A DNA stretch of 12,446 bases from an uncultured Ruminococcus sp. (GCA_947178195.1 CAMWXM010000065.1:1-12446); one strand, 5' to 3'. Shown: positions 1-7,141, counted from the first letter of the stretch. Numbers and translations: made by a program. Notes: a model not told the origin generated them from the letters alone.

Positions 1-446
1 TTATTGAATACCTGAGAGCAATCAGGATAATCGTTTCCTGACGCATCGTCAGCATGTGCGCCATAATAAATAACGCCGCAACCTTTTGAAATAGCAATTG
101 CCGCTGCCGAGGAGAGAAAAAGTCCATTCCTGAACGGCACATATGTAGAAACAGGCGAACCGCCTGTTTTTTTCAGTTGTTTTTCATAGGATTCATGGGG
201 GATTTTTTCATCGGAGGATTCCAACAAAGAACAATCGGAAAATTTGAATATAAGCGAAATGTCCAGATCAATTTTTTCTATATTATAATACTGTGCAATT
301 TTCTCTGCGGCTTCTATTTCCTTATGATGCTTCTGACCATAGGTTATGGAAAGCGCAGTAACATTTTCTCTTCCGTATTTTGAAATGGCGATAGCAAGAC
401 AAGTGGTACTGTCCAGTCCGCCGCTGAATAAAACAAGAGCTCTCAT
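1..446 (-). CDS. queC: 7-cyano-7-deazaguanine (preQ0) synthase QueC, 3' end outside window
   Basis: QueC converts 7-carboxy-7-deazaguanine, ammonia and ATP to preQ0 in the cytoplasm, the last step before the queuosine-specific reactions. The visible 148 residues begin MRALVLFSGGLDSTTC. SGGLDST (residues 8-14) is the ATP-pyrophosphatase PP-loop. YVPFRNG (102-108) and GAHADDASGNDYPDC (129-143) are characteristic QueC blocks. The family is usually about 220-230 residues, so roughly the C-terminal third, with its zinc-binding cysteines, lies beyond base 1. The ATG is 4 nt after the folE stop, and its ribosome binding site AAAGGA is formed by the last folE codons, so translation is probably coupled. 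It is the fourth gene of a queD-queE-folE-queC operon. Confidence 0.95.
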   Translation of the reverse strand, partial: MRALVLFSGGLDSTTCLAIAISKYGRENVTALSITYGQKHHKEIEAAEKIAQYYNIEKIDLDISLIFKFSDCSLLESSDEKIPHESYEKQLKKTGGSPVSTYVPFRNGLFLSSAAAIAISKGCGVIYYGAHADDASGNDYPDCSQVFN

Positions 447-450
447 AAAT

Positions 451-1026
451 TTATCCTTTCAGCTGCATATAAAATCTGCTTTGCAATGCCATATCGTCTC
501 TGAATCTTCCACGCAAGGTGGAGGACTGCGTCAGCGAGCTGCTTTTTTTTATACCTCTTGATGACATACAGGAATGCTTGCCCTCAATATATACCGCAAC
601 GTCCTCAGTACATGCTGCAATAGCGATAATATCCGCTATATCTGAGCCTATCCTTTCCTGAAGCTGCAATCTTTTTGCCGCAAGGTCAGCTATTCTGGCA
701 ACCTTTGAAAGTCCCAGAACCTTTCCTTTCGGGAGATACGCAACCGATACTTTCATATCGTACATAAGAGAAAGGTGATGCTCACAGTGAGAAAATATTT
801 CTATATCCCTGACAATAACCATATCCGTACTCTGACTTTTTATATCAAAGGTCTTGCTGAACATTTCCGCAATATCCTGGTTGGTGTAGTTCATTCCATC
901 GAACATTTCCTCGTACATATTAGCAACACGTTCGGGCGTTTCAGCAAGTCCCTCACGATCCGGGTCGTCTCCTAAAGCGATAAGTATCCCTCTTACATGT
1001 TCCTTTATAGCTTGTTTATCTATCAT
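451..1026 (-). CDS. folE: GTP cyclohydrolase I (FolE)
   Basis: FolE opens the GTP ring to make 7,8-dihydroneopterin triphosphate, the shared precursor of folate and 7-deazaguanines. Its place between queE and queC indicates that it supplies QueD here. At 191 residues it is of normal bacterial length. The zinc site is intact: C81 and H84 in SHCEHH, and C153 in EGKHSCM, with H151 beside it. The active-site and oligomer motifs GLSKVARI (105-112) and SSRGIKK (155-161) are also present. The ATG lies 2 nt after the queE stop, with AAGGTG (the last queE codons) as ribosome binding site. No truncation or missing catalytic residue is seen. A second folE for folate may exist elsewhere in the genome; that cannot be judged here. 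Confidence 0.96.
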   Translation of the reverse strand: MIDKQAIKEHVRGILIALGDDPDREGLAETPERVANMYEEMFDGMNYTNQDIAEMFSKTFDIKSQSTDMVIVRDIEIFSHCEHHLSLMYDMKVSVAYLPKGKVLGLSKVARIADLAAKRLQLQERIGSDIADIIAIAACTEDVAVYIEGKHSCMSSRGIKKSSSLTQSSTLRGRFRDDMALQSRFYMQLKG

Positions 1027-1028
1027 TT

Positions 1029-1700
1029 TTAAACACCTTTCATGTCAGCGTCCCAGATAATTTTGTGCATCTGGAGCTGTAAATTTACATCATTCATTTT
1101 ATTTTTCGTCATGAATTTTACTATTTTAACAGGCTGGATACTGCCGAAAACAGGGCTTATATAAAGGTTGACTCTGCCATAAAGTTCAAATTTATCCATA
1201 ATTTCCTTTGCACGGTTCAAATCCTCATGACTTCCCGACACAAATTTTACGGTATCTCTGAGCGTCAGCAATTTAAAATTTTCTGTCAGCATATATTCTT
1301 CCATACCGCTTGACGGAAGTTTATAATCCATAGTAAAGGAAGGTCGGTTTACTATGTCTGAAAAGCGCTTTAAATCTACCGAACCGTTTGTTTCAATTTC
1401 GCAGCAAAGTTCCTTTTCTTTTGCAATAAGCTCCAGAAGAAGCTTTATATTATCTTGAATAAGTGGCTCGCCGCCGGTAAGGGTAACATTTTTTATTCCG
1501 GTACTTTTAATGTAATCGACAATCTTCTCTGCGGTCATTTTTTCATAAGGAGCGTTTTTTTCATTCGCCCATTTTGTATCGCAATATGAACAGCATAAAT
1601 TACAGCCGGTAAATCTTATGAATACTGCAGTCTGACCTGCCTTTACCCCCTCGCCGTTTATGCTTATGAATTTTTCGGCAATATTAAAAAATACAGACAT
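1029..1700 (-). CDS. queE: 7-carboxy-7-deazaguanine synthase (radical SAM) QueE
   Basis: QueE rearranges 6-carboxy-5,6,7,8-tetrahydropterin to 7-carboxy-7-deazaguanine using S-adenosylmethionine and a [4Fe-4S] cluster. Numbering from the start at 1700, the cluster motif CX3CX2C is GCNLCCSYCDT, with C33, C37 and C40. The SAM-binding TLTGGEPL lies near 73-80. The early INGEG segment is typical of QueE. An in-frame ATG at 1715 would add five residues and overlap queD by 14 nt. I chose 1700 because GAGGA sits 8 nt upstream of that ATG, whereas the 1715 codon has no ribosome binding site. The start is then 1 nt past the queD stop (TGATATG), consistent with coupled translation. Length 223 residues, normal for the family. 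Confidence 0.94.
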   Translation of the reverse strand: MSVFFNIAEKFISINGEGVKAGQTAVFIRFTGCNLCCSYCDTKWANEKNAPYEKMTAEKIVDYIKSTGIKNVTLTGGEPLIQDNIKLLLELIAKEKELCCEIETNGSVDLKRFSDIVNRPSFTMDYKLPSSGMEEYMLTENFKLLTLRDTVKFVSGSHEDLNRAKEIMDKFELYGRVNLYISPVFGSIQPVKIVKFMTKNKMNDVNLQLQMHKIIWDADMKGV

Positions 1701-1701
1701 A

Positions 1702-2124
1702 TCAATCTTCCTCATACACAGCGCAGTTATTCGGCGTTTCGTAGACTGAAACGTTGCTTATCCGGCAGTTCTTTTCTTTAAGGAGCATATAAAAATACTT
1801 TGACAAATTTTCCGCCGTAGGTCGAAAGGGTATTTCGATCAATCTGAAGCCGTCACGCTTCAGGCAGCTTAAAGTATCGCTTTTAAGGGTATTCTTTTCA
1901 AAAATAAGAGCATGGTCGTAATGGTCGGCAATAGCCTTTACTTCTCTTTTCAGGTCTGAAAAATCCATTATCATGCCCATCTGATTTCCGCTTTCCTGTA
2001 AAGATTTACTGCCCACAGTAACCTCTATTTTCCACCTGTGCCCATGAATATTACTGCATTTTCCTTCATAGCCATACAAAAAGTGGGCGCTGTCAAAGGA
2101 CGCTTCTGTTTTTAAATAGTACAT
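1702..2124 (-). CDS. queD: 6-carboxy-5,6,7,8-tetrahydropterin synthase QueD
   Basis: QueD turns dihydroneopterin triphosphate into 6-carboxytetrahydropterin, releasing acetaldehyde and triphosphate. The 140-residue protein has the three zinc histidines H14 (DSAH), H27 and H29 (NIHGH). It also has the catalytic C23 (GKCSN), the D70-H71 pair in HYDHAL, the RPTAENL substrate loop (101-107) and E129 in VYETP. The start follows GGGGAG, 7 nt upstream of the ATG. This is the first gene of the queD-queE-folE-queC operon. A terminator hairpin ends only 12 nt before its start codon, so expression must depend on reading through that hairpin. The family also includes eukaryotic-type PTPS, but the neighbours settle the queuosine role. 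Confidence 0.95.
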   Translation of the reverse strand: MYYLKTEASFDSAHFLYGYEGKCSNIHGHRWKIEVTVGSKSLQESGNQMGMIMDFSDLKREVKAIADHYDHALIFEKNTLKSDTLSCLKRDGFRLIEIPFRPTAENLSKYFYMLLKEKNCRISNVSVYETPNNCAVYEED

Positions 2125-2136
2125 ATTTATCTCCCC

Positions 2137-2166
2137 AAAAAAGGGTACGAATCAACATTCGTACCC
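2137..2166 (-). terminator. Intrinsic terminator between the acidic membrane protein gene and queD
   Basis: On the minus strand GGGTACGAAT, loop GTTG and ATTCGTACCC form a perfect 10-bp stem (2157-2166 with 2143-2152), followed at once by TTTTTT (2137-2142). It lies about 75 nt past the stop of the upstream gene and 12 nt before queD. Only the ribosome binding site GGGGAG fits between hairpin and start codon, so no promoter can lie between them. It therefore acts as a leader attenuator for the que genes as well as ending the upstream transcript. Confidence 0.85.
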
Positions 2167-2231
2167 TGCGTAATTGTCCAAGTTTTATTTTAAGGCAATG
2201 CCTAAGACAGGATGGTACTAATGAACTGTCT
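2137..2231 (-). promoter_or_regulatory. Leader RNA with attenuator upstream of queD; candidate preQ1 riboswitch
   Basis: Read on the minus strand, the gap before queD holds a stem AGACAG/CTGTCT (2226-2231 with 2205-2210). Its 15-nt loop starts TTC and contains TAGTACC. A mini-hairpin AGGC-ATT-GCCT follows, then an A-rich stretch TAAAATAAAACTTGG, then a perfect terminator. The loop GTACC plus CTG can pair with CAG-GGTAC, which holds the terminator 5' arm (2161-2168 with 2208-2218, 3-nt bulge), giving an alternative antiterminator. GTTC, TAG and TAC in the loop and an A-rich tail ending ACTTGG recall preQ1 class I aptamers. The extra mini-hairpin and longer loop do not fit the classical consensus. 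The ligand assignment is inference; the switch-like pairing is visible in the sequence. Confidence 0.5.
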
Positions 2232-2237
2232 GTTAAA

Positions 2238-3575
2238 TTATGAAATAACCCATGCGGCTAAAATATTATAATAATCCGAAGTTTTTTTCAGAGTAAATGC
2301 CACTTTTTTTATCGGCGACTCCTTTTTGCTTTCCGCCCATTTAGGAGATTCGCTGAAACACTCAACGCCGACGGTATAAACTCCGTCCTCTTCTTTTACG
2401 CTTGTTACCTGGGGGTAAAAGGTATAAATATCAGGATTTTCGGGAATTATATAACCTTTTTTGTCCTTATCGTAATGAATCTCAACGCCGGCGTATTTTA
2501 TATCGCAGGGTTCGATTTTTTTATCCAATCCCAGAAGCTTTGAAGCAGCGTATTCTATCTGAGTATGAGGAATTATTATCTTATCTCCGCTATCTTCCTT
2601 AAACACACTCATATTGCCGTTTAAGCTGATGATGATTTCCCAAAGAGACAATTTTACAAGATCCTGGTCGGCAATTTTGTCCGGACTTTCAAAGCTGTCC
2701 AGATCTGTAGCCACAAAAGGATATATCACCTTGCTTATTTCCTCTTTAAGGGATTCTTCCTTTTCCTGAGATTCGGAAGGAGCGTTCTCCGCCTGTTCAA
2801 GTAAATAAAGAGCCGAGCTTAAAATGCCGATTATCGTAAACGCTGCCACAACTGCGGTACAAATCAATTTCACAGCCGTTTTAGCATTATTTTTTTTGCC
2901 CTTAGGCTTGATTATGCGAAGATCGCTATCCTGACGTTCGATAAATTCCTCAAATTCCGCATATTCTTCGTCGTCAAGCTCGTCCGTCTGGATTTTATCA
3001 CAGTCCTTTTCAAAATCGTTTTCATCATAATAATCATCGTCAAATCCACCGTCGCCATATCCGCTGTAATTATCATTTTGCGAACCGTTGTATTCATCAT
3101 ATCCGCCGCTTTCAGTCGGTTGGTCAAATCCGTTTTCGCTTTCATATTTTGCAATATCTTCTCTTGAAAATATCTGAGTCGCCTCGTTTTCCTCCGGCTT
3201 ATAGGCTTCGAATTTCACTTGCTCCGACTCGGACTCAGAAGCAATTTCAGGCTCTAATTCAAGCTCCAGTTCAGGTCCAGGCTCAGGTTCAAGCTCAGGC
3301 CCAGGCTCAAGCACGGGCTTTATTTCCGATTTATAATCAGTTGGTGACACAGACGCAGAGCCTTCAAATTCCCTGCGTTCTTCCATTTCCGTTTTTTTAT
3401 TATACTCATCGGAATATGATTTAAGCGGCTTAATAGACGGTCTTTCCTCTGACGAAAACTCCTTCAGTAACTCGTCTATAAGAGCATCTGTTTCGCTTTT
3501 TTCCCTCATGGGTGTATAATTCCACTTGCCTTTTTTTTCATTGATAGTTTCGTCGATTTCTTCCAGTATATCCAT
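2238..3575 (-). CDS. Acidic single-pass membrane protein with Glu-Pro/Glu-Leu repeat, unknown function
   Basis: I do not recognise this 445-residue protein. Residues 1-230 are hydrophilic and strongly acidic. They include a low-complexity run of EP/EL/GP dipeptides (about 87-110), a Gly/Asp/Tyr/Asn-rich stretch (157-185) and an acidic block with DELDDEEYAEFEEF (198-211). A basic segment (KPKGKKNNAK, 223-232) precedes one transmembrane helix (about 237-259), predicting a cytoplasmic N-terminus and an outside C-terminal domain. That domain (about 285-445) looks folded, with alternating beta-type segments such as YAGVEIHYDKDKKGYIIP and VYTVGVECF. Start supported by AAGGAG 7 nt upstream of the ATG. 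It is 91 nt downstream of proA on the same strand. Its N-terminal ALIDELLKEF could be a docking peptide, which is speculation. Confidence 0.8.
   Translation of the reverse strand: MDILEEIDETINEKKGKWNYTPMREKSETDALIDELLKEFSSEERPSIKPLKSYSDEYNKKTEMEERREFEGSASVSPTDYKSEIKPVLEPGPELEPEPGPELELELEPEIASESESEQVKFEAYKPEENEATQIFSREDIAKYESENGFDQPTESGGYDEYNGSQNDNYSGYGDGGFDDDYYDENDFEKDCDKIQTDELDDEEYAEFEEFIERQDSDLRIIKPKGKKNNAKTAVKLICTAVVAAFTIIGILSSALYLLEQAENAPSESQEKEESLKEEISKVIYPFVATDLDSFESPDKIADQDLVKLSLWEIIISLNGNMSVFKEDSGDKIIIPHTQIEYAASKLLGLDKKIEPCDIKYAGVEIHYDKDKKGYIIPENPDIYTFYPQVTSVKEEDGVYTVGVECFSESPKWAESKKESPIKKVAFTLKKTSDYYNILAAWVIS
3246..3317 (-). repeat. In-frame simple repeat coding Glu-Pro/Glu-Leu/Gly-Pro dipeptides
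   Basis: About 72 bases of degenerate 6-mers (tcaggc, tcaagc, tccagt types on the plus strand) encode P-V-L-E-P-G-P-E-L-E-P and so on, with period two residues. Such tracts change length easily by slippage, and any 6-bp change keeps the frame. It probably forms an extended rigid acidic spacer on the cytoplasmic side. Confidence 0.75.
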
Positions 3576-3599
3576 CGGCTCACTCCTTCACGCTTAAAC

Positions 3600-3641
3600 A
3601 ATCCCAAACAAAGATTGTGCTTTATTATACGCATTGGGATT
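3600..3641 (-). promoter_or_regulatory. Inverted repeat around a TATAAT box between proA and the acidic protein gene
   Basis: On the minus strand AATCCCAA (3634-3641) and TTGGGATT (3600-3607) are perfect 8-bp inverted arms 26 nt apart, enclosing TATAAT (3624-3629). No convincing -35 element lies at the right distance, and there is no U tract, so it does not read as a terminator. It could be an operator around a weak internal promoter for the 445-residue protein. Confidence 0.3.
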
Positions 3642-3666
3642 CTTTGACGGTCTTTATGCGATTGTT

Positions 3667-4914
3667 TTATCGTATCTGTCCGTTTCCGTTTATAAGATAT
3701 TTAACAGTCGTCAGTTCCCTGAGTCCCATAGGGCCTCTTGCATGAAGCTTCTGAGTAGAAATTCCTATTTCTGCTCCGAAGCCGTACTCGCCGCCATCAG
3801 TAAATCTTGTAGAAGCGTTTACATAAACCGCAGCCGAATCCACCTCTCTCTGGAATTTTTCAGCATTTTCAAGAGACTTTGTAACGATAGTTTCGGAATG
3901 TCCAGTAGAATATTTTCTGATATCAGCAATAGCCTGGTCAACAGAATCTACTACCTTTACAGAAATAATATAATCTAAAAATTCCGTAGCATAATCTTCT
4001 TCTGTTGCAGGTATCACAGAGTCACCTAAAATAGCGGCAGTCTGCTCGCAGCCTCTTATCTCCACCTTGTGTTCGTCAAGCTTTGCTTTTATTGCAGGAA
4101 GAGCTTCCTTCGCAATATCCTTATGCACCAGCAGACTTTCAACAGCATTGCATACCGACGGACGCTGAGTTTTTCCGTTATTTACAATGTCCGCAGCCAT
4201 GTTTATATCGGCAGAAGCGTCCACATATACATGACAGTTTCCAGTACCCGTTTCAATAACCGGTACAGTCGCCTGACTTACCACTGCCTTAATAAGGCCT
4301 GCTCCCCCTCTTGGGATAAGAACGTCCAGATACTGATTAAGCTTCATCAACTCAGTAGTGGTCTCTCTTGAAGTATCCTCGATAAGCTGGATAACGTCTT
4401 TGGAAAGTCCCACAGACTCAACTGCATTTCTCATAATTTCAGCTAAGCATTTATTTGAATTTATAGCTTCCTTGCCTCCTTTAAGAATAACCGCATTTCC
4501 TGCTTTAAGGCAAAGAGTCGCTGCATCCACAGTAACATTAGGACGTGATTCAAAAATAATGCCGATAACCCCCAGCGGAACTCTTGTTTTACAGATTCTC
4601 AGTCCATTAGGGCGGACAACTCCGTAATCTATCGAGCCGATAAGATCCTCCGCTTCAACGAGCTTTAAAACTCCCGCCGCAATATCCTTAATTCTGTTTT
4701 CATCAAGCTTCAGCCTGTCCTGCATTGAAGCAGACATACCGTTTTTTACAGCGTTTTCAAGATCGATATTATTTGCTTCAATTATTTTATCGGTGCTTTT
4801 AACAAGGGCGTCAGCAATTGCTTTAAGAGCGTCATTTTTAGTTTTTGAAGAAGCGGACGCTGCAAAATATTCCGCATTTTTAGCGTTAGCGCCTAATTTT
4901 TCAACGTATGTCAT
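3667..4914 (-). CDS. proA: Gamma-glutamyl phosphate reductase (glutamate-5-semialdehyde dehydrogenase) ProA
   Basis: ProA reduces gamma-glutamyl phosphate with NADPH to glutamate-5-semialdehyde, the second step of proline synthesis in the cytoplasm. The 415-residue length is standard. Aldehyde-dehydrogenase landmarks are present: VPLGVIGIIFESRPNVTVDA (112-131), KAGNAVILKGGKEA (137-150), IPRGGAGLI (200-208), the nucleophile C255 in RPSVCNAVES, and the C-terminal GAEIGISTQKLHARGPMGL block. Start ATG follows GGAGG by 6 nt. It lies 23 nt downstream of proB, whose unstable product it uses, so co-transcription fits the pathway. Nothing is missing or unusual. Confidence 0.97.
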   Translation of the reverse strand: MTYVEKLGANAKNAEYFAASASSKTKNDALKAIADALVKSTDKIIEANNIDLENAVKNGMSASMQDRLKLDENRIKDIAAGVLKLVEAEDLIGSIDYGVVRPNGLRICKTRVPLGVIGIIFESRPNVTVDAATLCLKAGNAVILKGGKEAINSNKCLAEIMRNAVESVGLSKDVIQLIEDTSRETTTELMKLNQYLDVLIPRGGAGLIKAVVSQATVPVIETGTGNCHVYVDASADINMAADIVNNGKTQRPSVCNAVESLLVHKDIAKEALPAIKAKLDEHKVEIRGCEQTAAILGDSVIPATEEDYATEFLDYIISVKVVDSVDQAIADIRKYSTGHSETIVTKSLENAEKFQREVDSAAVYVNASTRFTDGGEYGFGAEIGISTQKLHARGPMGLRELTTVKYLINGNGQIR

Positions 4915-4937
4915 AAAAAACCTCCATATTTCAAATA

Positions 4938-5726
4938 TTAATGGGATATGAAAATAGTTCCCGTTTCATCATTTTCAAAAAGTCCGTAAAGCTTATCAGG
5001 ATTATTACCGTTCATAATTATCATGTCTATTCCAGCTTCATTGGCAATCTTTGCAGCGTTTATTTTAGTAGCCATTCCGCCTGTTCCCAGATCGCTTCCT
5101 GCTCCGCCGGCAATTTTTTCGATTTTATTATCTATTTCCGTCACCATAGGTATAAGCTTTGCATTAGGATTTTTATGGGGATCACTATCGTAAAGTCCAT
5201 CAATATCCGACAAAATAACCAACAGATCAGCCTTTGCAAGCTTTGCAACCATTGCCGAAAGTGAATCGTTTTCGCCGATTTCCAACTCCAGCTCGTCAAT
5301 AGCAACAGTATCGTTTTCGTTTACAATAGGGATAACTCCCATTTCAATAAGCTTTTCAAGGGTATTTTCAACATTTTTCTGCCGCTCTGTTTCGATAATC
5401 GTTTTTGTAAGAAGTATCTGTGCAACCGTAATGCCATATTCATCAAATAAATTATCATAAAGGTACATAAGTTCGCATTGTCCCACTGCCGCTGCCGCCT
5501 GTCTTGTAGGCGTATCTTCCGGTCGCTTTCTAAGTCCGAGTTTACCCACGCCAAGACCCATCGCTCCCGAGGATACTATTATAATTTCTTTTCCCGAATT
5601 CTGAAGATCGCTTAAAACCTTCACAAGGTTGCTCATTCTTCTTATATTAAGCTTGCCTGTCTTATGAGCAAGAGTAGAAGTGCCAAGCTTTATAACAATT
5701 CTTTTTTTTCCAGATATATTAAGCAT
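4938..5726 (-). CDS. proB: Glutamate 5-kinase ProB, short form without PUA domain
   Basis: ProB phosphorylates glutamate with ATP to gamma-glutamyl phosphate, the committed and usually proline-inhibited step of proline synthesis. The amino-acid-kinase fold motifs are complete: VIKLGTSTL (11-19), VSSGAMGLGVG (51-61), QAAAAVGQ (76-83), VIPIVNENDTVA (131-142), IGENDSLSA (150-158), ILSDIDGLYDSDP (171-183) and GTGGMATKI (214-222). The protein stops at 262 residues just after the kinase domain. It therefore lacks the C-terminal PUA domain present in the roughly 370-residue E. coli enzyme. The frame ends cleanly before proA with no PUA remnant, so this is a natural short form. AAAGGA lies 10 nt before the ATG. 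Confidence 0.96.
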   Translation of the reverse strand: MLNISGKKRIVIKLGTSTLAHKTGKLNIRRMSNLVKVLSDLQNSGKEIIIVSSGAMGLGVGKLGLRKRPEDTPTRQAAAAVGQCELMYLYDNLFDEYGITVAQILLTKTIIETERQKNVENTLEKLIEMGVIPIVNENDTVAIDELELEIGENDSLSAMVAKLAKADLLVILSDIDGLYDSDPHKNPNAKLIPMVTEIDNKIEKIAGGAGSDLGTGGMATKINAAKIANEAGIDMIIMNGNNPDKLYGLFENDETGTIFISH

Positions 5727-5748
5727 TTTAATTTTGTCCTTTCGGAAT

Positions 5749-5766
5749 TTTAGGAGTCACCCTAAA
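5749..5766 (-). promoter_or_regulatory. Small intercistronic hairpin between dehydrogenase gene and proB
   Basis: TTTAGG, loop of 6, CCTAAA forms a 6-bp stem directly after the dehydrogenase stop codon. No U tract follows on the minus strand, so it is unlikely to terminate. It might act as a processing or stability element inside the operon. Confidence 0.3.
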
Positions 5767-6714
5767 TCAGATTATTCGATTCTGAGATTTGCCGTCAAGA
5801 TAGGCTTTTATGTTGTCGCATACTATATCTATAAGTCTCATTCTTGTTTCAAGAGGAGCCCATGCAGTATGTGGAGTTATGATACAGTTTTTAGCGTTTT
5901 TCAGCGGTGTATCCGCCGACATAGGCTCGTTTACAAGTACATCAAGATATGCTCCTGCTATATTTTCATTATTCAATGCATCAGCAAGAGCAACTTCGTT
6001 TACAATCCCGCCTCTTGCCGTATTTATTATAACCGAGTTTTTTTTCATATAAGAAAGCGTTTCAGCATTTATAATTTCAGCTGTCTGCTCAGTAAGAGGA
6101 CAGTGAACTGTTAAAAAATCCGCATGTTCAAAGGCTTCTTTCAAGGAAACAAGTTTATATGGGCAGTTTTCAGGCTGAGTACGGGTATTTACAATAACCC
6201 TCATGCCAAAGCACTCTGCGATTTTTGCCACAGCCCTTCCGATGCTTCCATATCCTATAACAGAAAGAGTCTTATCAAAAAGCTCAGTTGTCCTTAAAGG
6301 GAATGCCGAAAAGCTTCTGGAATTTATCCAGCCGCCGTTTTTAACAAATTCGTCATATTGAGATATTTTATTACAGTAATGAAGAATATATGAAAAGGTC
6401 TGCTGCGCAACGGCATAGGTCGAATAGCTGCCGGCATTGCAAACGGTAATACCATGCTTTTCCGCACTATTAAGGTCTATATTATTATAGCCAGTTGCGA
6501 AAAGTCCGATATATTTAAGATTCGGGCATTTTCTTATTACCTCATCGGTTATCATTACCTTGTTGCACAAAACCATATCCGCATTACCTATCTGCTCTGC
6601 TGCAAGCTCGTTACTGCAAAGCTCAAAGCATTCAACATCGCCGAACTGTTCAAATATATGAGAGCTTATATCTCCCGATGTAACGGTAGTCCAATCAAGA
6701 ATGCATATTTTCAT
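5767..6714 (-). CDS. D-2-hydroxyacid dehydrogenase, glycerate dehydrogenase/hydroxypyruvate reductase type
   Basis: A cytoplasmic NAD(P)-dependent enzyme interconverting a 2-keto acid and a D-2-hydroxy acid. The 315 residues show the full family pattern. The Rossmann motif VIGYGSIGRAVAKIAECFG spans 152-170. The catalytic triad is R234 (NTARGGIVNE), E263 (DVLVNEP) and H282 (TPHTAWAP). The H-T-A-W context resembles glycerate dehydrogenases (HprA-like) more than lactate or phosphoglycerate dehydrogenases, and there is no C-terminal ACT domain. After the second beta strand the sequence is VIVNTRTQ rather than an acidic residue, which suggests NADP(H) preference (inference). The start overlaps the stop of the upstream membrane protein gene (ATGA), so translation is probably coupled. 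proB follows 40 nt later. The substrate is not determinable from sequence. Confidence 0.9.
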   Translation of the reverse strand: MKICILDWTTVTSGDISSHIFEQFGDVECFELCSNELAAEQIGNADMVLCNKVMITDEVIRKCPNLKYIGLFATGYNNIDLNSAEKHGITVCNAGSYSTYAVAQQTFSYILHYCNKISQYDEFVKNGGWINSRSFSAFPLRTTELFDKTLSVIGYGSIGRAVAKIAECFGMRVIVNTRTQPENCPYKLVSLKEAFEHADFLTVHCPLTEQTAEIINAETLSYMKKNSVIINTARGGIVNEVALADALNNENIAGAYLDVLVNEPMSADTPLKNAKNCIITPHTAWAPLETRMRLIDIVCDNIKAYLDGKSQNRII

Positions 6715-7010
6715 GACTGCACATTCGCCTCTGTTTCAGTCTCAGCATTTTTCAGCTTTTTTCTTTTGATCCTGTCAATAATCGTTGAAACGATGGCAGC
6801 AATCAAAAGACACAGCTCAATGATTCCTACGCAATAACGCCATGTATTGCTTTCATTGAGATATAAAAGAAGGGTAGTCGGAAATGAAACAGCCATAATT
6901 ATCTGATACGCACGTTTTTTTCTTGAATATTGAAAGATAAAGAATATAAACGCAATGCATATCAATGCAAGATGAAGATTAAAGGGAAGTGGAAAAAGAT
7001 TTTCGTCCAT
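6711..7010 (-). CDS. Small three-helix membrane protein, unknown function
   Basis: A 99-residue protein with three predicted membrane segments (about 10-27, 35-52 and 58-79), basic loops (SRKKRA after helix 1) and a charged C-terminal tail (DRIKRKKLKNAETETEAN). I do not recognise a family. An in-frame ATG at 7073 would give 120 residues. I prefer 7010 because AAGGAG lies 10 nt upstream of it, and because the 7073 codon sits in the 3' arm of a predicted leader hairpin without a well-spaced ribosome binding site. It is the first gene after the promoter at 7142-7170 and overlaps the dehydrogenase gene by 4 nt. Co-translation suggests a functional link, perhaps transport of a related metabolite, but nothing in the protein proves that. 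Confidence 0.7.
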   Translation of the reverse strand: MDENLFPLPFNLHLALICIAFIFFIFQYSRKKRAYQIIMAVSFPTTLLLYLNESNTWRYCVGIIELCLLIAAIVSTIIDRIKRKKLKNAETETEANVQS

Positions 7011-7071
7011 TTTAAAATTACTCCTTAAAATATAAATTTGATAACCATCGTATACTTCTATATAATTACGC

Positions 7072-7109
7072 ATCTTTTGCGGTTATCCTATAAGGAACGA
7101 GCAAAAGAC
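7072..7109 (-). promoter_or_regulatory. Hairpin in the 5' leader of the membrane protein/dehydrogenase/proBA operon
   Basis: In the transcript GTCTTTTGC (7101-7109) can pair with GCAAAAGAT (7072-7080), nine pairs including one G-U. A nested TCCT/AGGA mini-stem sits in the 20-nt loop. It lies in the roughly 125-nt leader between the promoter and the gene start. No T-box motif (TGGxACCGCG) is visible. The role is unknown; it may control or merely structure the leader. Confidence 0.35.
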
Positions 7110-7141
7110 CTTTTAGATGATATAATAAATACTCTACGTCT

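Noticed and set aside
1701..1715. Earlier ATG for queE at 1715
   Set aside because: No ribosome binding site before it; GAGGA is correctly spaced for the ATG at 1700.
2262..2300. TATAAT inside the end of the 445-residue gene as que promoter
   Set aside because: No acceptable -35 element at 16-18 bp; the region is simply AT-rich. A weak internal promoter cannot be excluded.
3149..3424. Plus-strand open frame rich in Gln-Ala-Gln-Val repeats
   Set aside because: It is the complement of the EP/EL repeat of the 445-residue protein; no ribosome binding site, and the minus-strand gene explains it.
7011..7135. T-box leader for proline genes
   Set aside because: No TGGxACCGCG-type motif and no terminator follows the leader hairpin.
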